Below, one piece after another: positions 10,030 to 20,800 of a stretch of DNA of 64,000 nucleotides; positions within the stretch are counted from its first letter, which is position 1; each line of letters begins with the position of its first letter. Position numbers and translations under genes: made by a program. Below the pieces are notes generated by a model. The model was not told the DNA's origin. It saw only the letters and a list, made by a program, of their open reading frames with translations, and made no database searches. Source of the DNA: Branchipolynoe longqiensis (Eukaryota > Annelida > Polychaeta > Phyllodocida > Polynoidae); assembly GCA_030323885.1 (NCBI GenBank), contig CM059199.1:35286590-35350589 (forward strand). Reading direction: 5' to 3'.

Positions 10030-10743
10030 GAGCAACATGATCATGAAAGTCAATAGACTAATCGTCCCCGCAGATTACGCAATCGAATCATAGAAATTCT
10101 ACATAAAACGCACTTCGGTGTTACTAAAACAAAACAACTCGCTCGCGACACAGTCTTCTGGCCAAACATAGACTCACAGATTGCAAAACGAATCGAGTAG
10201 TGCACCACATGCCAAATACACAGAAAACAACTACAGCACGAACGAATGATAAATCATCAAATACCCAACCAGCCATATGAAAAAATTGGGACCGATTTAT
10301 GTGAGTTAGAAAACACATACTATATCATAACAGTATACTACTTTTCAAAATACCCAGAGGTAACCCAATTAAAAGACATCTCGTCTCAGAGTATAATAAA
10401 AGCACTAAAAGAAAATTTTGCCAGGCATGGAATACCACGACAGGTGGTGTCGGACAATGGTTCACAGTTTCAAAGCCAAGAATATGCCATGTTTGCAGAA
10501 CACTACAATTTCAAACCGATATATTCAAACCCCCAATTCCCCAAAAGCAACAGCCAGGTCGAAAGGTTCTTCCAAACAGTCAAAACAATGTTTAAAAACT
10601 GCAAAGCAGAGAACAAAGATATAGAGTTAGCATTATTGAACACACCACTCATCACACCACTCATCACATTAAATGCGTCCCTGGCACAGCTCCTAATGAG
10701 CAGACGGCTCAGATCCAGAATACCAATACACTCAACAAACTGA
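10030..10743 (+). pseudogene. Gypsy integrase, one internal stop
   Basis: The N-terminal zinc region shows H-x3-H (HKTH) and C-x2-C (CTTC), with a TAG stop between them at 10198-10200. The catalytic core runs from the 10246 ATG: GTDLCEL (first Asp), VVSDNGSQF (second Asp), and SNSQVERFFQTVK (Glu). The order and spacing are those of a DDE integrase. The C-terminal part decays after about residue 130, with a short direct repeat (TPLITPLIT). Confidence 0.88.
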
Positions 10744-11012
10744 AAGCCGCAATCACAGAAAAACAAAGCACAATTAATAAACAAGACACAACAGACACAA
10801 AAGCACTATCACGAGATAAATACAGGGCGCCCCCACAAACAACTAAAGGTAGGGGACAAAATTAGGTATCAAAATCACAACAAGCATGGGTACCCAGAAC
10901 AATCACAAACAGAAAAGGACCGACCGGACGAGAGTACGAAATACAAAATACGAGAAACAATCACATCAACCGTAACCGTATACACATAATAAAAACCCCA
11001 GCGGAGGAAGAC

Positions 11013-11261
11013 TTGACCGATATAGTGCCAGATGCAGAGAAAAACACACCACCCCCACCACAAGAAACACCACAAATAGACATGCCACAACCGGCAATAC
11101 AACAACCAGAAATAGCTGACCCACCTACACCACCGCCAGTCAGTGTCCAGCTTCGGATGGGTGATAAAACCGGTAATACGACTAGATCTATAAGCAACAC
11201 AGAAGATATTGAATCATTCAAAATAACGAACATCCGAGTGGATTATCTGGGAGATCATTAA
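11013..11261 (+). pseudogene. C-terminal tail of Gypsy pol, Pro/Gln-rich
   Basis: An open stretch of 82 codons just after integrase with PPPPQETPQIDMPQPAIQQP and a terminal RVDYLGDH. It reads like the low-complexity tail that often ends Gypsy integrases. No separate envelope-like gene is visible. Confidence 0.45.
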
Positions 11262-11904
11262 AAATAAAAATAAAATCAAGAATTAAACTGCTACAACATT
11301 GTTAGAATTAAGTGAAAATGTGCACAAGTGCATACACTTTGTTATAATATAGTATTGTTAAGCGATAAACATGCATAAGTGCATAGACCTCACTATCAGA
11401 TAATATGTCAAATAAATTAAGACATACAATGTTAGAATAAGCCTACCCAGATAGCACACAGCCGTCGGGCCGACGTCGGCTATTGGTCGCACCGTCACGA
11501 TCGACTTTCCACCGTCGGGCCGCCGTCGGGCCACCGGTGGATTTCCGACCTTGGGAATCAATCCCTTTCCACTTTTGAGCCACCGTCGGGCCGCCGTCGG
11601 GCCACCGGTGGATTTCCGACATTGGGTATCAATCCCTTTCCACTTTTGAGCCACCGTCGGGCCACCGTCAAGCCGCCGGTGGTGTTCCGACGTTAGGGTT
11701 CAATCCCTTTCCACTTTTAAGTCACCGTCGGGCCATCGTCGGCCCGACGGTGGTGGGCCGCCGCAGGTTTGCATTCATTTTCCACGTCTGGTACACCATC
11801 GAGCCACCATCGAGCCGACGGTGGTGGGCCGCGCATGCGCAGTTCTTTAAATTTGGATTCCGGCTCGAGTCGCCAGCGCAACACGTGCGATCGTTGATCA
11901 GTGT

Positions 11905-12272
11905 TCTTTTTCTACCAATAACTCCAGAAATCCCAGGAATTTTAAGGAATCATTTACCAGGTTTGTTTATTAATATGTTTAGATTATTTTGTAAAAGTTT
12001 TGTAATTTATTACGAAGTATTAATGGAATTATTCGTGTTAATACGATTTGAATTATCCGATACGGTTTGTTTACTTCGAATCGCTACCGGAACACATGCG
12101 ATGGTTGAGCAGCGTTCTTTTTCTACCAATAACTCCAGAAATCCCAGGAATTTTAAGGAATCATTTACCAGGTTTGTTTATTAATATGTTTAGATTATTT
12201 TGTAAAAGTTTTGTAATTTATTAGGATGTATTAATGGAATTATTCGTGTTAATGCGATTTGAATTACTATGT
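11905..12272 (+). repeat. Two ~210-bp direct repeats inside the TIR element
   Basis: 'ttctaccaataactccagaa' through 'ttattcgtgttaa' occurs at about 11909 and 12119 with very few differences. Confidence 0.85.
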
Positions 12273-12311
12273 ACGGAAGGTTGACCAAGAACCGTCATCT
12301 TGGTTTTTTTC

Positions 12312-12456
12312 CGAGAAGACACTGTCACTATAGTGTCAATACGTACAGACTATATTAAATTTATAAGGTTAGGGTTCTCGATTTCTATTAATTTTGAATA
12401 AAACTAATATTTTTACACCTGTTTGTATTGACACTAGAGTGACAGTGTCTTCTCGT
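12312..12456. repeat. Inner inverted repeat with a satellite core fragment
   Basis: 'gagaagacactgtcac' on the left is matched by 'gtgacagtgtcttctc' on the right. The loop (about 12346-12412) contains 'ggttagggttctcgatttct', a piece of the ~205-bp satellite monomer found at 43.3, 46.1, 47.5 and 60.5-62.0 kb. Confidence 0.7.
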
Positions 12457-13054
12457 CGGCTCGTCAGCGGTTTCCGCCGTCGAGTCGACGGCGGCATCCA
12501 CCGTTGAGTCAACGGCGGTAGGTTGGACAAAACGTCAGCCCGACGGCGTTTCTCGCCGTCGACCCGACGGCGTTTGTCGCCGTCAGCTCATCGGCGGTTT
12601 CCGCCGTCGCCCCAACGGCGGCAGCCGCCGTCGGGGCGACGGCGGGAGGTTGGACAAAACAACGTCGGCCCGATGGCGGTTTCCACCGTCGGGCCGCCAG
12701 AGCGGCTGACGTTGGGCCGCCGTTGGGCCGACGGCTGTGTGCTATCTGGGTAGGTTTAAGTTTAAAATAACTTGGTAGAGTAGCAATACAACGCTGAAAA
12801 CAGAATCAAAATCGAGAATTTAAAGAATTGTTACAGTGTTAGAATTAAGCGATAAATCATGCATAAGTGCATAGACCCTACTATCAGATAATATGTCAAA
12901 TAAATCAAGACATACAATGTTAGAATAAGCCTAGGTTTAAGTGGGTTTTTTTAAAGGAAAAAAAAGCGAGAATAGCATTGACGATGTATGAAGATGCAAT
13001 GATATCAGAGCAAGTGCTCAAGTCGTAAATGAAAAATCAATACGATCAGATGTC

Positions 13055-13064
13055 GGAAGGGAGA
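13055..13064 (+). other. Polypurine tract of the Gypsy element
   Basis: 'ggaagggaga' lies directly before the 3' LTR, where plus-strand DNA synthesis is primed in LTR elements. Confidence 0.75.
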
Positions 13065-13181
13065 TGTCATATATGTATTTGCCCGCGCCTGCGCGCGCAC
13101 CCGGGCAGAAGGTGTACGGAGAGTTCCATAAATATACCACTTGCTATACACCGACTGAAGCATACAGACGTTCTCCTTACA
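13065..13181 (+). repeat. 3' LTR (117 bp)
   Basis: Matches the 5' LTR with about six substitutions and one 2-bp indel. It starts TGT, ends ACA, and is followed by the 5-bp duplication 'cgtgt'. Confidence 0.92.
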
Positions 13182-13461
13182 CGTGTGATGATAGTAATAA
13201 TGGTTGCATACATGTATGCAAAAAAAGAAAAAAGGAAAAAAGACGATGGCCACTGGATGTTCTCGATTCTACTTTTAAAGTCTATTGAGCTACATAATTT
13301 CATAAATTATTCACCCCAAAAGTAGCGGCCTATGATAGATAATTATTTGAACAATATATTTACTATTAGATTATAAAATCATGTGGCTATTTCCATAATC
13401 CAGCCCTTCGACATGTTTGTGAATGGGTTGTTTAGCAGCCATGTCACAGAGACCGGACTCA

Positions 13462-13842
13462 TTAAAGTTGCATAGTCCGATGGCTTTGGGTTTCTGTCAT
13501 TTTCTGAGATAAATATATAAGATTGATCGTTCTATTCCAACTTACATTACTTTGAAGCAACTTTTATTTTAAAGGGCTAATTTCTTTTACATATTTGAAG
13601 TGCAAACATGCTAAATTAATTTTGGTAAGCACACCAAAACAATTTTGGCAAAGCACGCCAAAACTCTGAGACCATAGGCTTCTGCTGAAACAGGTTATAT
13701 TAAATTGCCTCAATATTCCTTTCTATGTGGCAACAAATGTTTAATAAGTGCACCAATATCTAAGTTAGATAAGAACAATCAAATCTACATAATTGGTTGG
13801 GTTTTGAAAATTTTATGTTTCCATCGGACTATGCAGCTTTAA
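13462..13842 (-). mobile_element. TTAA-ended MITE, copy D
   Basis: Full-length reverse copy with both termini ('attaaagttgcatagtccg', 'cggactatgcagctttaag') and a short internal repetition of 'attttggtaagcacaccaaa'. It lies in the intron, beside exon 13957-14146. Confidence 0.75.
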
Positions 13843-13956
13843 GAAAAACACACTATAGACCACTTTCCGCATCGCAAATTACACACAAGCATCCTTTATT
13901 GTATTTCATAGATGTAGTGTAAAGGGCACCCTCATTATGCCATAATTTCCAATTAC

Positions 13957-14146
13957 CTTCTATATAGACAAATTCCTTGTTGAGTCTGGTAGACAGCATG
14001 GCCATTATACTGTCCAGAGTGATCGATAGTTCAGTAACTGCGTCCACGAGGTCCACTATGTAACTGACTGATGAATTAAGTGTGTCGCCAGCTTCCTCAA
14101 TGTCCAATTTAATCTGCTTGACGTAGTTATTATCTGACAGTGCAAC
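13957..14146 (-). CDS. Internal coding exon of the same host gene (second visible exon)
   Basis: Minus-strand acceptor 'caatattgatcag' and donor 'gaag|gtaatt' (GT at 13956-13955). The 190-bp exon has 63 whole codons plus one base. It encodes VALSDNNYVKQIKLDIEEAG, then a long amphipathic stretch (SSVSYIVDLVDAVTELSITL, MAMLSTRLNKEFVYIE). It opens in phase 0, matching the phase-0 end of exon 15558-15988, and closes in phase 1, matching exon 6116-6237. The alternation of hydrophobic and charged residues suggests helices or a coiled coil. No family is recognised. Confidence 0.7.
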
Positions 14147-14209
14147 CTGATCAATATTGAGATTCAAGTTATTAATTACATATGGTAATTAATTAACATA
14201 ACAGCTATA

Positions 14210-14815
14210 TTCAGGGTTCCCACTCTTTTTCAGGTTGATTTTTTAATGACTTTTTAAGTAATTTTTAGGACGATTAAAACTGTTTTTTAAGGACCACCAT
14301 GAAGAAATTCCACAGCATTTTCAGCATGCAATAACTCCAGGTTCTGAGTATACTCCACTAGTCGTATTGCCCAGTAGGTGGGTAAAATTCCAATGTAATC
14401 TTTGGAGGACAGCTAAGGTTGGCCCAACATTATTGGATGTGTGCAGTAACCCTGAGAAATAATTTCAAAATGATACCAAATGTCACCTTTCAAAGAACAA
14501 GGGTTTAACCTTCATATAAAGAGAGGTTGCAAAACAAAAATTCATAAGCCTACCTAGTTACTGCATACAAACTTGGCCGAACAACAAAATATCTTAAAGT
14601 GGAAGTTATGTGGTGAAAAAGTCAGGCTGAACTAAGTTAGGTTCCTGATGTCAGCATGTTTGGTGCTACCTATGAATCAAATCTTTCCAGTTTTTGTGTA
14701 ATTTTGAATGACTTATTTAATACTTTTGTATAATTGTAGGACCCTTCAGTACTTCATTTTTGCATTTTCAAAAGTTTGTACTTTTTTAGTTTTTTTATGA
14801 CCAGTATGAACCCTA
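14210..14815. other. Intron sequence, possible old repeat
   Basis: 'cagggttcccactcttt' at about 14212 and 'agtatgaaccctatac' near 14803 are roughly inverted, so this may be a worn TIR element. I see no gene. The sequence to about 15290 is AT-rich and featureless. Confidence 0.25.
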
Positions 14816-15299
14816 TACATTGGATATGACGATTCCCTCATTGTTGTGAAAGTGACATAAATCAATGATTTTGAATTTTGGCCATTTTTGGGTGGGATAC
14901 TTATATTAGGTTGATAAAAAATAACTTGAATTTTATAAGGTTAATCTTGGAGATATTTGAACAGAATATGCGCACAATTAAGCACGATCCTTGACTGTGA
15001 TCAATGTAATTACACAATTCAATTTGTCAAAAAGAATTCATTCAAGCGAGAAACTCTCTATCACTAGGTATCTGAAAGAATGTATTTCTAATGATTACAA
15101 AATTTCATCAGAAAGAAAATTACGGTTGGCAACTTTCTGCAGGGTACGTCCTGCTCACATTATTTTATTAAGTCAAATTAGTGGTTGTAATAAGACACGT
15201 ATCTTACTTCTTAGGCCAAACAGAAAATAACAGGTCAAAATGGTGAGCGACCTCGGTCACTTCACCACAATTGAAATGCTGAACAAATGAAGAGCATCA

Positions 15300-15545
15300 T
15301 GGTTACAGGGCCCATATATATATATATATGTGAAGATGTAGAATTTAAGGCTATTTCAAGGCTTTTCAAGGATGTTTTTGATAGGAATTCAAGACAATTT
15401 TTATTTGGATTTCGGGAAAAAACAATAATCGCAAATGTCAATTTCGGGCTAATTTATATCAGAGGGGACAGTTTAATGGAATTCAAGGCTTGGGGCAAAT
15501 GAAGTTCAAGACTTTTCACGACTTTCCAGGCCCCATACGGACCCT
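15300..15545 (+). repeat. Dispersed repeat related to 25687-25960
   Basis: 'gtgaagatgtagaatttaag', 'gcttttcaagg', 'ggaattcaaggctt' and the end 'gactttccaggccccatacg' recur in reverse orientation at 25687-25960. It directly borders exon 15558-15988. Confidence 0.7.
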
Positions 15546-15557
15546 ATGGTTACTAAC

Positions 15558-15988
15558 CAGTGGGTTGTCTGTAAGGGATTCGAGGTGACCTGACATCACT
15601 TTCTGCAGTTGTTTGATGAGATTGAGGGGGTTCATATCCTTCGGATTCTGCAGAGCCTGCATATTTACCGAGTCACTGTCCATATCCTCAATCTGTGACC
15701 TAGTTTCATTCATGTCCTTCACTTGTGGCTCATCGCTTTGTTGGTCTTTCGCTTCAACCCCATTTTCATTCATATCCTGCCTTTGTGGTCCATCCTCATT
15801 TCCTGACGACGACCCATCCATAAAATCATCCGAGTAATCTTCTTCCTCTCCCAATGTCTTACTGGTGTCCGCACTGTTTTCCATCGGGACCCCTTGGCCC
15901 ACATCCTTTGCCGCCAGTCCATCCTTCGGGGCCTCTTCGGGGGAGTCGGCATGCTTCATCATCCAACACATTCCACGCCACCCATCTA
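15558..15988 (-). CDS. Internal coding exon of an unrecognised host gene (first visible exon)
   Basis: Minus-strand acceptor 'ttacattcttccag' (AG at 15990-15989) and donor 'ccactg|gttagt'. The 431-bp exon holds two bases plus 143 codons and ends in phase 0. Early residues include DGWRGMCWMMKHADSPEEAP. The middle is strongly acidic (GEEEDYSDDFMDGSSSGNED). Four spaced DMN/DMD motifs follow (QDMNENG, KDMNETR, EDMDSDS, KDMNPLN). The end is helix-prone (LIKQLQKVMSGHLESLTDNPL). The exon lies between a repeat and a SINE yet is clean of stops. Function is unknown; the start of the protein lies in exons above 15988 that I could not find. Confidence 0.7.
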
Positions 15989-16024
15989 CTGGAAGAATGT
16001 AATTTATGTGACTGTGCAGATTAT

Positions 16025-16365
16025 TGTTTGTTTGTTCAAGTGTCGTTTTACGTCCCAGCAACATCTAAGGGCATTTCAAGACGGGTACCGACTTGTAACA
16101 AAGCACACTCATGGTGACTTTATAGTGCTGCCCCACTGGGAGACCATGCAGGCTCCCGGCACCATGACCCAATATCCCACACAGTCACATTATCCTGATG
16201 CTGTGTTAACCAGTCCTTGTCCTATCCTATTAATGCCAAGCATCATGCTAGGTAGCGACAAGTATCAATTTAATAAGTCATTGATTTGACTCGGCTGGGA
16301 TTCGAACTCCCGACCTTCCACACTGAAAGCCTGCGCTCCTCCGATTTGGACACCGCTCATTGTGA
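16025..16365 (-). mobile_element. SINE, type-B head, full length
   Basis: Reads (minus) from a head with 'gattcgaac'-type B box to the tail 'aaacaaacaataatc'. The tail ends about 36 bp before the 3' splice site of exon 15558-15988, in the same orientation as the gene. Confidence 0.85.
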
Positions 16366-16504
16366 ACATCTACATTATGAATCAATACTTGAAGACATGT
16401 TTTATACTATTTTAACGAAGACTGAATAATAACAGTCGGTTCTCGATCTCCCCCCTCCCCTTGTACATTAGTCGATTAAGCAGTGGATATTTCAATAGCA
16501 GACA

Positions 16505-16870
16505 ATTGGTCTCCCTCATTCCACTGCTCCTTGCCCTATCCTAATAATGCCAAACGGCAGGCTAGATAGTGACAAGTATACATTTTTAAGTGATTGGTTT
16601 GACTCGACCACGGTTCGAATCCCACGACTTACCAAACAGGAGGCAGGCCCTCATTTGGCCATCCCATCTGGTAATCAAATTAGCTGAGCTCCCGCTTCCC
16701 CTTTTGGCAGGTCGTGGGTTTTCAAACCCCGGTTTTGAAAACTGGCCAAATCAAACCGATGACTTGTCACCAGTTAGTATGGATTTTGGAATAGAGCAAC
16801 GGACGGTGGAATGAGAGAGACCAATTATTGACCATTTTAAATTCCACTGCTTAACCAATGAATTCAACAC
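16505..16870. mobile_element. SINE relatives with an alternative body
   Basis: Minus-strand head at about 16527-16670 ('cggttcgaatcccacgac') joins 'ggatagggcaaggagcagtg' and not the usual central body. A plus-strand head fragment follows at 16685-16815 ('ggtcgtgggttttcaaaccc') and the same 'ccactgcttaac' ending. A similar arrangement recurs at 38525-38720. Confidence 0.55.
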
Positions 16871-18030
16871 TTAAAACAACACAAATATATATAATATGGG
16901 AAATAAAAACATAGTGCTTAATTCAACAATTGAATATGCATTGAATAGGCAAAGAGTAAGATAAAATGGAGGGGGGTGCAGGAGGTAGTGAGCCATGTTA
17001 GACTAGCAGAGTGCTAGTTAGTTGGAGGGAGGGTGTAGTTAGATATGTTCTGAGACGTCGTACTGTTAGAAGAGTGGGGTGGGATGTAGGCTGGCTCTTT
17101 GGTGTTTAAGTGATCTTCAGGGTATTCTCAGGTTTATCTTATTGTTAGTGTAAGTAGGTTGATATTGATTAATCAAATACTGCAGTAGGGCTAGGGTTAA
17201 CCCTGTGGTGTGACCGAGTTAGTATACCAGTTGGCAGTATGAACTAATTATGTCTTGTCACATACTATAGGGTAATTAAGCAGTTGTTTCCCGGTAATGA
17301 CTTAATGGCTGTTGGATTCTGGAATTAATAATATAGGGGTGTATGCACAAAGTAGGTATATGCCACGGCGAGAAGTGGGTGTATGGGATATCGTATTAAA
17401 CGTAGGTTTTTCGGTGATCGTTGCCTCACATTTTGTGTGCAGGTTATGACTTATGTTGTAGACTAGTTCATGTCATACATTGTCATGATATGATGGTCCT
17501 GTCAGTGTGACTTTAAACTCAGTTAGTATAACTAAACTACTACCCGACTGCTTTGTTAGTTTTTACATTTCTTCTTAATTTGTGTTAGTTTGTCGTTGAA
17601 AACTATAGATGGCCCCTTAGTCATACTCATCAATAACTTATAATTGCTATTACACAATAAGATACGGCTGGAAACGTTTCCAAGAAAAGAGACTGTTGAA
17701 GTTTATAACTTCCATGCATGCTGATGGACCTTGCCTATAATTATTATACCATACATATAAACCTTATGTTATATGCATTCTTATCTTCGACTACTATTCG
17801 TGCATCTTCTGTGCAAAAACAGATAGTGTTCCAACATGTTTAGACCTACCAAAAGCTTTCCTTTCTCTTCACAACGTCCGCTGATCCTCATCAAGACTGC
17901 TGTGTTACTCAAATAATTGCATTGGAACTACTTTCTTGTTGTCTTTGCTTAGTTGTCACGATAATGTGGCGTCTAAGACATTTCTTCCCTGCCTAAGAAG
18001 TGGCATTCATCTTAGCTTGACATGTATTTC
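16871..18030. other. No recognised feature
   Basis: AT-rich sequence with no convincing ORF, repeat or splice-flanked exon. Confidence 0.4.
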
Positions 18031-18032
18031 AA

Positions 18033-18797
18033 CCAGAACCTAGAAAAAAAAATTATGTGTGGAAGTTTTGCCAACCGAATTATCAGTTGATATGATTGTT
18101 TGTTTGCTTCTTGTTGTTTTACGTCCTAGCAACATCTATGGTCATATCAGGACTGGTACCGACTTGTGACAGTGCGCACTCATGGCGACTTTATAGTGCT
18201 GCCTCACTGGGGAGACCAGCCCGCCAGCATCATGACCTGATATCCCACTCAGTCACATTATCCTGACATTGAGACAACCAGTCCTTGCCCCATCCTAATA
18301 ATGCCGAGTGCCTGACTACGAAGGGACACGTATCAATTTTTAAGTCATTGGTTTGACTCGACCAGGGTTCGAATCCACGATCCCATGGTCTACCAACATG
18401 GGAGACGGACGCTCTATTAACTTATTTCGCTATCCCGTCTGGTTCAGAACCTAGAAAAAAGATTTATGTGTGGATGTTTTGCCAACTGAATTATCAGTTG
18501 ATATGATTGTTTGTTTGTTTGTTGTTGTGTTATGTCCTAGCAACAACTAAAGTCATATCAGGACAGGTACCGACTTGTGACAGTGCAAACTCATTGCAAC
18601 TTTATAGTGCTGCCCCACTGGGCAATCAGGTTGCTGCCACCATGACCCGATATCCCACTCAGTCACATTATCCTGACACGGAGCTAACCAGTCCTTGCCC
18701 TATCCTATTAATGCTGAACGCCAGGCTAGGAATCAACAAGTATCAATTTTATAAGTCATTGGACCGCGCTCTACCGATTAGGCCACCGCGCCTGGTT
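18033..18797 (-). mobile_element. Two adjacent SINEs with a duplicated 66-bp flank
   Basis: The flank 'cagaacctagaaaaaa' to 'gttgatatgattg' occurs at 18033-18098 and 18444-18508. SINE 1 (about 18096-18443) has a type-A head; SINE 2 (about 18507-18797) has a type-B head with the B-box part deleted. After SINE 2 'agttgatatgat' appears again. Both have the usual body and tail. Confidence 0.8.
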
Positions 18798-18936
18798 AGT
18801 TGATATGATGTTGATATCGACAATAGGGTATGTGGCCTTATAGAAGGCTAATTAAGTTGGTGTGGATAATACATTCCATAGTCTGATATCATTTGCAATA
18901 GTGATATTAGACTGACTCATCTGACAACACTTTTTG

Positions 18937-18993
18937 CCCCGTCCTGATATGACCTTAGATGTTGCTAGGACGTAAAACAACAACAAACAAACA
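18937..18993 (+). mobile_element. 57-bp SINE tail copy with 14-bp target duplication
   Basis: 'gacaacactttttg' at 18923-18936 and 18994-19007 flanks a segment holding only the last ~57 bp of the SINE ('ccccgtcctgatatgacc' through the CAA-rich tail). Confidence 0.9.
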
Positions 18994-19139
18994 GACAACA
19001 CTTTTTGAAAAATTTACTATGAAGGTCACGTTGGAATAAATTAAAATTTCTGTTTCCATTTATCACAATGGCTAATGTTTGAAAGGTTCAAACCTTTAAT
19101 AATTACGTTATGAGGCCACTGGCCATTATAATGTACATA

Positions 19140-19230
19140 CAGTCTAAAACCCTCAATCAATCAATCAATAGTTCCATCCTCTAGTCGAGGGTTGGATGCA
19201 ATGGTTCTCCACTTGTCCCGATGTTGTGCT
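19140..19230. repeat. ATCA run next to possible LINE 3' end
   Basis: 'aatcaatcaatcaata' followed by 'ctagtcgagggttggatgc'. ATCA-type tails end the LINE family at 55140 and 53398, so this may be another fragment, but no body is recognisable. Confidence 0.3.
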
Positions 19231-19544
19231 GTTCTGATAAAACCCTATATTGAGTAATAACTGTTCAAATTAAAGTACAATCACAACTGAAATGAGATGA
19301 ACGTGTTTGTTTGAATGAGTCAGGTTAAGTGAATTTGTTCTTTTAATCGGTTAATTACTAGTAAAATGTCCAAAGAAAAACTGTCATTTTGTCCAAATTG
19401 CTAATATAAAATTAATGGGGAAATTACATGATCAACACAAGCTTTCTTACTATTGTCATGTTCGGATATGACTATTCATCACTTGAAGCTACCTATTCTT
19501 TGGGGTTGTTTATGGATCAAGGCTTAGGGTATATATGATCATTG

Positions 19545-19808
19545 TTTTGTTTGTTGTTTGTTTTGCGTCCTAGCAACATCTAAGGTCATATCAGGATGGG
19601 TACCGACTTGTGACAGTGCGCACTCATGGCTAACTTTATAGTGCTGCCCCACTGGAACACCAGGCCACCATCACCATGACCTGATATCCCACTCAGTTAC
19701 ATTATCCTGACACTGAGCCAACCAGTCCTTGCCCTCTCCTAATAATGCAGAGCACCTGGCTAGGAAGCGACAAGTATCAATTTTTAAGTCATTGGTTTGG
19801 TTCGAACC
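19545..19808 (-). mobile_element. SINE, head truncated
   Basis: Body and tail are complete, but the sequence stops just inside the head at 'ggttcgaac'. 'cttagggtatatatgatca' before it and a one-mismatch copy after it (about 19803-19826) mark the target duplication. Confidence 0.85.
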
Positions 19809-20467
19809 TTAGGGTATATGTGATCAAGCTGTGCCTACTATATTAGGGTAATTTAGCCATATGTTATCATTCTTAGCTGTTAGAGAGTGGCATGGGCCAG
19901 AGAATGCTAACTAGATTTAGTCGTGGATCACTATTACAGCAATGTTAATTGTTATGTAGAAGTAATTCTCCAAGGAAAGTATCACAACGCCTACGTTGAC
20001 TAATAGGTAATTTACAACGCGTTTACTGTGACTTATTCCATATGCGGGAACAACTATTCAATGTTGCGACAAATTAAGCAATTACATTGGAACTATATTT
20101 TCCCCCGACCGGAGTCAACGCCAGATGCCTCGTTGTTTGCCGGTAGATAAACCCGGAAGTGCCTTTTCACCATGCCGATTCGATATTAACGTCTGCAAAT
20201 GGCCGCGCGTCGTCTGTTATGAATATGAGTGTTGTTGTCAATGACTGAGTTGAATCAAGTGTCAAACGTTATATTTTCCAAGAATCAATGAGATATCGAT
20301 ATGCGAATTTAACATTAAGACTCCTTTCAAATTCAAGTAGGTATTTGAGTAATCAATTTAGATTATTATGCCTATGCTATCACTCATCAGTAATATGCCT
20401 ACAGTATCAATGTTACTAATAGTAATTGGTATTAGTAATACTACCATTGTCTTTGAACACAGGCACA

Positions 20468-20800
20468 GCCATGGCCGTGTTCAGGGTCTGTCTCGGGGGT
20501 GCCTCGGAGATGGCACTGACATCACGCTAGTCTCAAGTCTGAACTGCACAAGCAGTTTGTCGCCTCGAAAATGGCCACCCCCTTAGGTGGCGGCCATTTG
20601 CAATGGAAATGCTGCACTGTGATAGGCTGAAACTACTGGAAACGGCGGCCATTTTCGATGCGCTTTTTGTCTCCTGATTGAAAAGGGAGGCATCGCCGAG
20701 ACATCGCCGAGACGCACCCTGAACGGATTTAAGCCAAAAAGCATGGCCGAGATGTCGCCGAGACGCCTCCGAGACGGACCCTGAACGCGGCCCTGACACA
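20468..20800. mobile_element. TIR element 'GGCCGYGTTCAGGG', copy 1
   Basis: Ends 'ggccgtgttcagggtc' and 'gaccctgaacgcggcc'. Subterminal 'cgccgagacgc' repeats and 'ggcggccatttgcaatgg' lie inside. It matches 42018-42325 in reverse orientation and contains no transposase. Confidence 0.8.

Larger units (their letters stand above)
11446..12750. mobile_element. 1305-bp TIR element with TA target duplication
   Basis: Ends are 'cccagatagcacacagccg' and its inverse. TA flanks both sides (11444-11445, 12751-12752), while the duplicated empty site at 12932-12933 has a single TA. Inside are GC-rich 'ccgtcgggccgccgtcggg' arrays (11460-11860, 12455-12740), two copies of a ~160-bp AT-rich block (about 11905 and 12115) and an inner inverted repeat (12312-12342 with 12426-12456). 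No transposase is present. The ORFs inside are repeat artefacts. Confidence 0.88.
11300..12945 (+). repeat. Duplicated block in the Gypsy 3' untranslated region
   Basis: A segment with 'cataagtgcatagacc', 'actatcagataatatgtcaa' and 'catacaatgttagaataagc' occurs at 11370-11445 and again at 12858-12935. Copy 1 is split by the TIR element at 11446-12750; copy 2 is not and preserves the empty site 'agcctaggtttaag'. Confidence 0.85.
6714..13181 (+). mobile_element. Ty3/Gypsy-type LTR retrotransposon, decayed, 6.47 kb
   Basis: The element has two short LTRs (6714-6832, 13065-13181), a 5-bp target duplication 'cgtgt' (6709-6713 and 13182-13186), a TGG-starting primer site next to the 5' LTR and a purine tract before the 3' LTR. 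Domain order is gag with two CCHC knuckles, protease, reverse transcriptase, RNase H, integrase: the Ty3/Gypsy order. Very short LTRs and two knuckles recall the mag lineage, which is an inference. By eye the LTRs differ by about six substitutions and a 2-bp indel, near 5%, so it is not recent. Stops, frameshifts and four separate insertions make it inactive. Confidence 0.93.
6238..13956 (-). other. 7.7-kb intron carrying an LTR retrotransposon
   Basis: This is the intron between exons 13957-14146 and 6116-6237 of the minus-strand gene. It holds the Gypsy element at 6714-13181 and a TTAA-ended MITE at 13462-13842. The Gypsy pol frame lies on the plus strand, antisense to the host gene. Confidence 0.65.
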
